A stretch of DNA of 64,000 bases from assembly GCF_013004065.1 (NCBI RefSeq), contig NZ_CP053084.1:2418001-2482000 (forward strand). Reading direction: 5' to 3'. The first letter of the stretch is position 1. Each line of letters opens with the position of its first letter. A program made the translations under genes and the position numbers. Shown in pieces: positions 63,497 through 64,000 of the stretch. Source of the stretch: Limnobacter sp. SAORIC-580 (GTDB taxonomy: Bacteria > Pseudomonadota > Gammaproteobacteria > Burkholderiales > Burkholderiaceae_B). Under the pieces are notes generated by a model. The model made no database searches. It saw only the letters and a program-made list of their open reading frames with translations, and was not told the origin of the DNA.

Positions 63497-64000
63497 TAAG
63501 CCGCTCTCTGTTGAAGAATTTCTACGGCCGGCAGGGTTTTACCCTCCAGAAACTCAAGAAATGCGCCGCCACCGGTTGAAATATAACTGACCTGATCACC
63601 AATGTTGTACTTTGAAATAGCCGCCAAGGTGTCGCCACCGCCCGCAATCGAAAAAGCCTTGGAATTTGCAATTGCCATGGCCAGGAGCTCGGTGCCTTTG
63701 CCAAACTGATCGAACTCAAACACTCCCACGGGGCCGTTCCACACAATGGTGCCGGCTTTGTCCAGAATGGCAGCCAATTCCTCGGCTGTGTTGGGGCCGA
63801 TGTCGAAAATCATGTCATCAGCGGCCACATCGGCCACCTTCTTGCTGGTGGCATAAGCTGTCGGGGAAAATTCTTTGCCCACCACGACATCGCTCGGAAT
63901 TGGCACAGCAGCGCCTCGGGCTTTCATGTTGTCGATGATGGTTTTGGCCTCGCCCACCAAGTCGTGCTCGGCAAGCGACTTGCCGATTGGCAAGCCCAGC
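63496..64000 (-). CDS. pgk: phosphoglycerate kinase, 3' part only
   Basis: The C-terminal about 168 residues of Pgk, cut by the right edge. Seen: [65 protein letters not shown], and [15 protein letters not shown] to [23 protein letters not shown], the nucleotide-binding end of the enzyme. The frame is open to position 64000. It heads the pgk-pyk-fba unit. Confidence 0.95.
   Translation of the reverse strand, partial: LGLPIGKSLAEHDLVGEAKTIIDNMKARGAAVPIPSDVVVGKEFSPTAYATSKKVADVAADDMIFDIGPNTAEELAAILDKAGTIVWNGPVGVFEFDQFGKGTELLAMAIANSKAFSIAGGGDTLAAISKYNIGDQVSYISTGGGAFLEFLEGKTLPAVEILQQRAA

Overview
This 64-kb window looks like the chromosome backbone of a betaproteobacterium of the order Burkholderiales. 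The gene orders lpxL-lpxL-dapF-DUF484 divergent from metK-ahcY, sucCD next to recA-recX, nusB-ribH-ribB, folK-dNK-panB-panC-panD and pgk-pyk-fba-purC-purE-purK-sua5 are typical of that group. GC content is moderate, about 50-53% by eye. Limnobacter is my best guess for the genus, but this is an inference from composition and gene order. I see no rRNA, tRNA, CRISPR array, prophage or insertion sequence. Almost everything is housekeeping, so the novelty lies in intergenic RNA and repeat structure.

Layout. 1-3 kb (minus): 5' part of a DUF484 gene, dapF and two LpxL-type acyltransferases. 3-7.6 kb (plus): the methyl cycle, metK, an S-adenosylhomocysteine riboswitch, ahcY, tlyA-type methyltransferase and metF, meeting a 5-formyl-THF cyclo-ligase head-on. 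8-16 kb (plus): lytic transglycosylase, NDUFA9-like protein, argD-argF-argG and an unknown secreted protein. 16-24 kb: murB (minus), yajQ, an orphan UreE-like His-rich protein, pepN, fbp, a BepA-like M48 protease (minus) and moaC. 24-37 kb (minus): type IV pilin, sucD-sucC, recX-recA with a LexA box, pncC, pgpA-thiL-nusB-ribH-ribB, and lnt-corC-miaB without the usual phoH-ybeY. 37-43 kb: coq7, an OsmC protein (minus), a 534-bp gap with a candidate small RNA and a structured rplM leader, then rplM-rpsI, argC, a DUF6776-like protein, bactofilin, erpA and an AEC transporter. 43.4-44.06 kb: a 654-bp gap made of tandem repeats and two large nested inverted repeats. 44-51 kb: miaA, mutL, amiC and tsaE (minus), queG (plus), purM (minus). 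51-57 kb (plus): hda, HAD phosphatase, pcnB, folK, deoxynucleoside kinase, panB-panC-panD. 57-64 kb (minus): sua5, purK, purE, purC, fba, pyk and the 3' part of pgk.

The most interesting signals are four. (1) A stand-alone transcription unit at 38596-38755 has a sigma70-like promoter, a hairpin whose loop CTCCTCCTTT is exactly complementary to a Shine-Dalgarno sequence, and a strong U8 terminator; it looks like an SD-pairing small RNA. (2) A three-way-junction RNA precedes rplM (38811-38888) and may be an L13 autoregulatory leader. (3) The repeat locus at 43432-44050 holds two hairpin elements of shared architecture, each bounded by GAAAACYTG inverted ends, between 42-bp and 87-bp direct repeats. 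(4) A UreE-like protein with duplicated His/Cys tails stands alone and lacks the family's interface metal histidine.

Many genes are packed into operons with 1- to 4-nt stop/start overlaps, and several start codons were moved downstream of the longest open frame on ribosome-binding-site and family-alignment grounds. No homology search or folding program was run; identities come from reading protein motifs and gene order.
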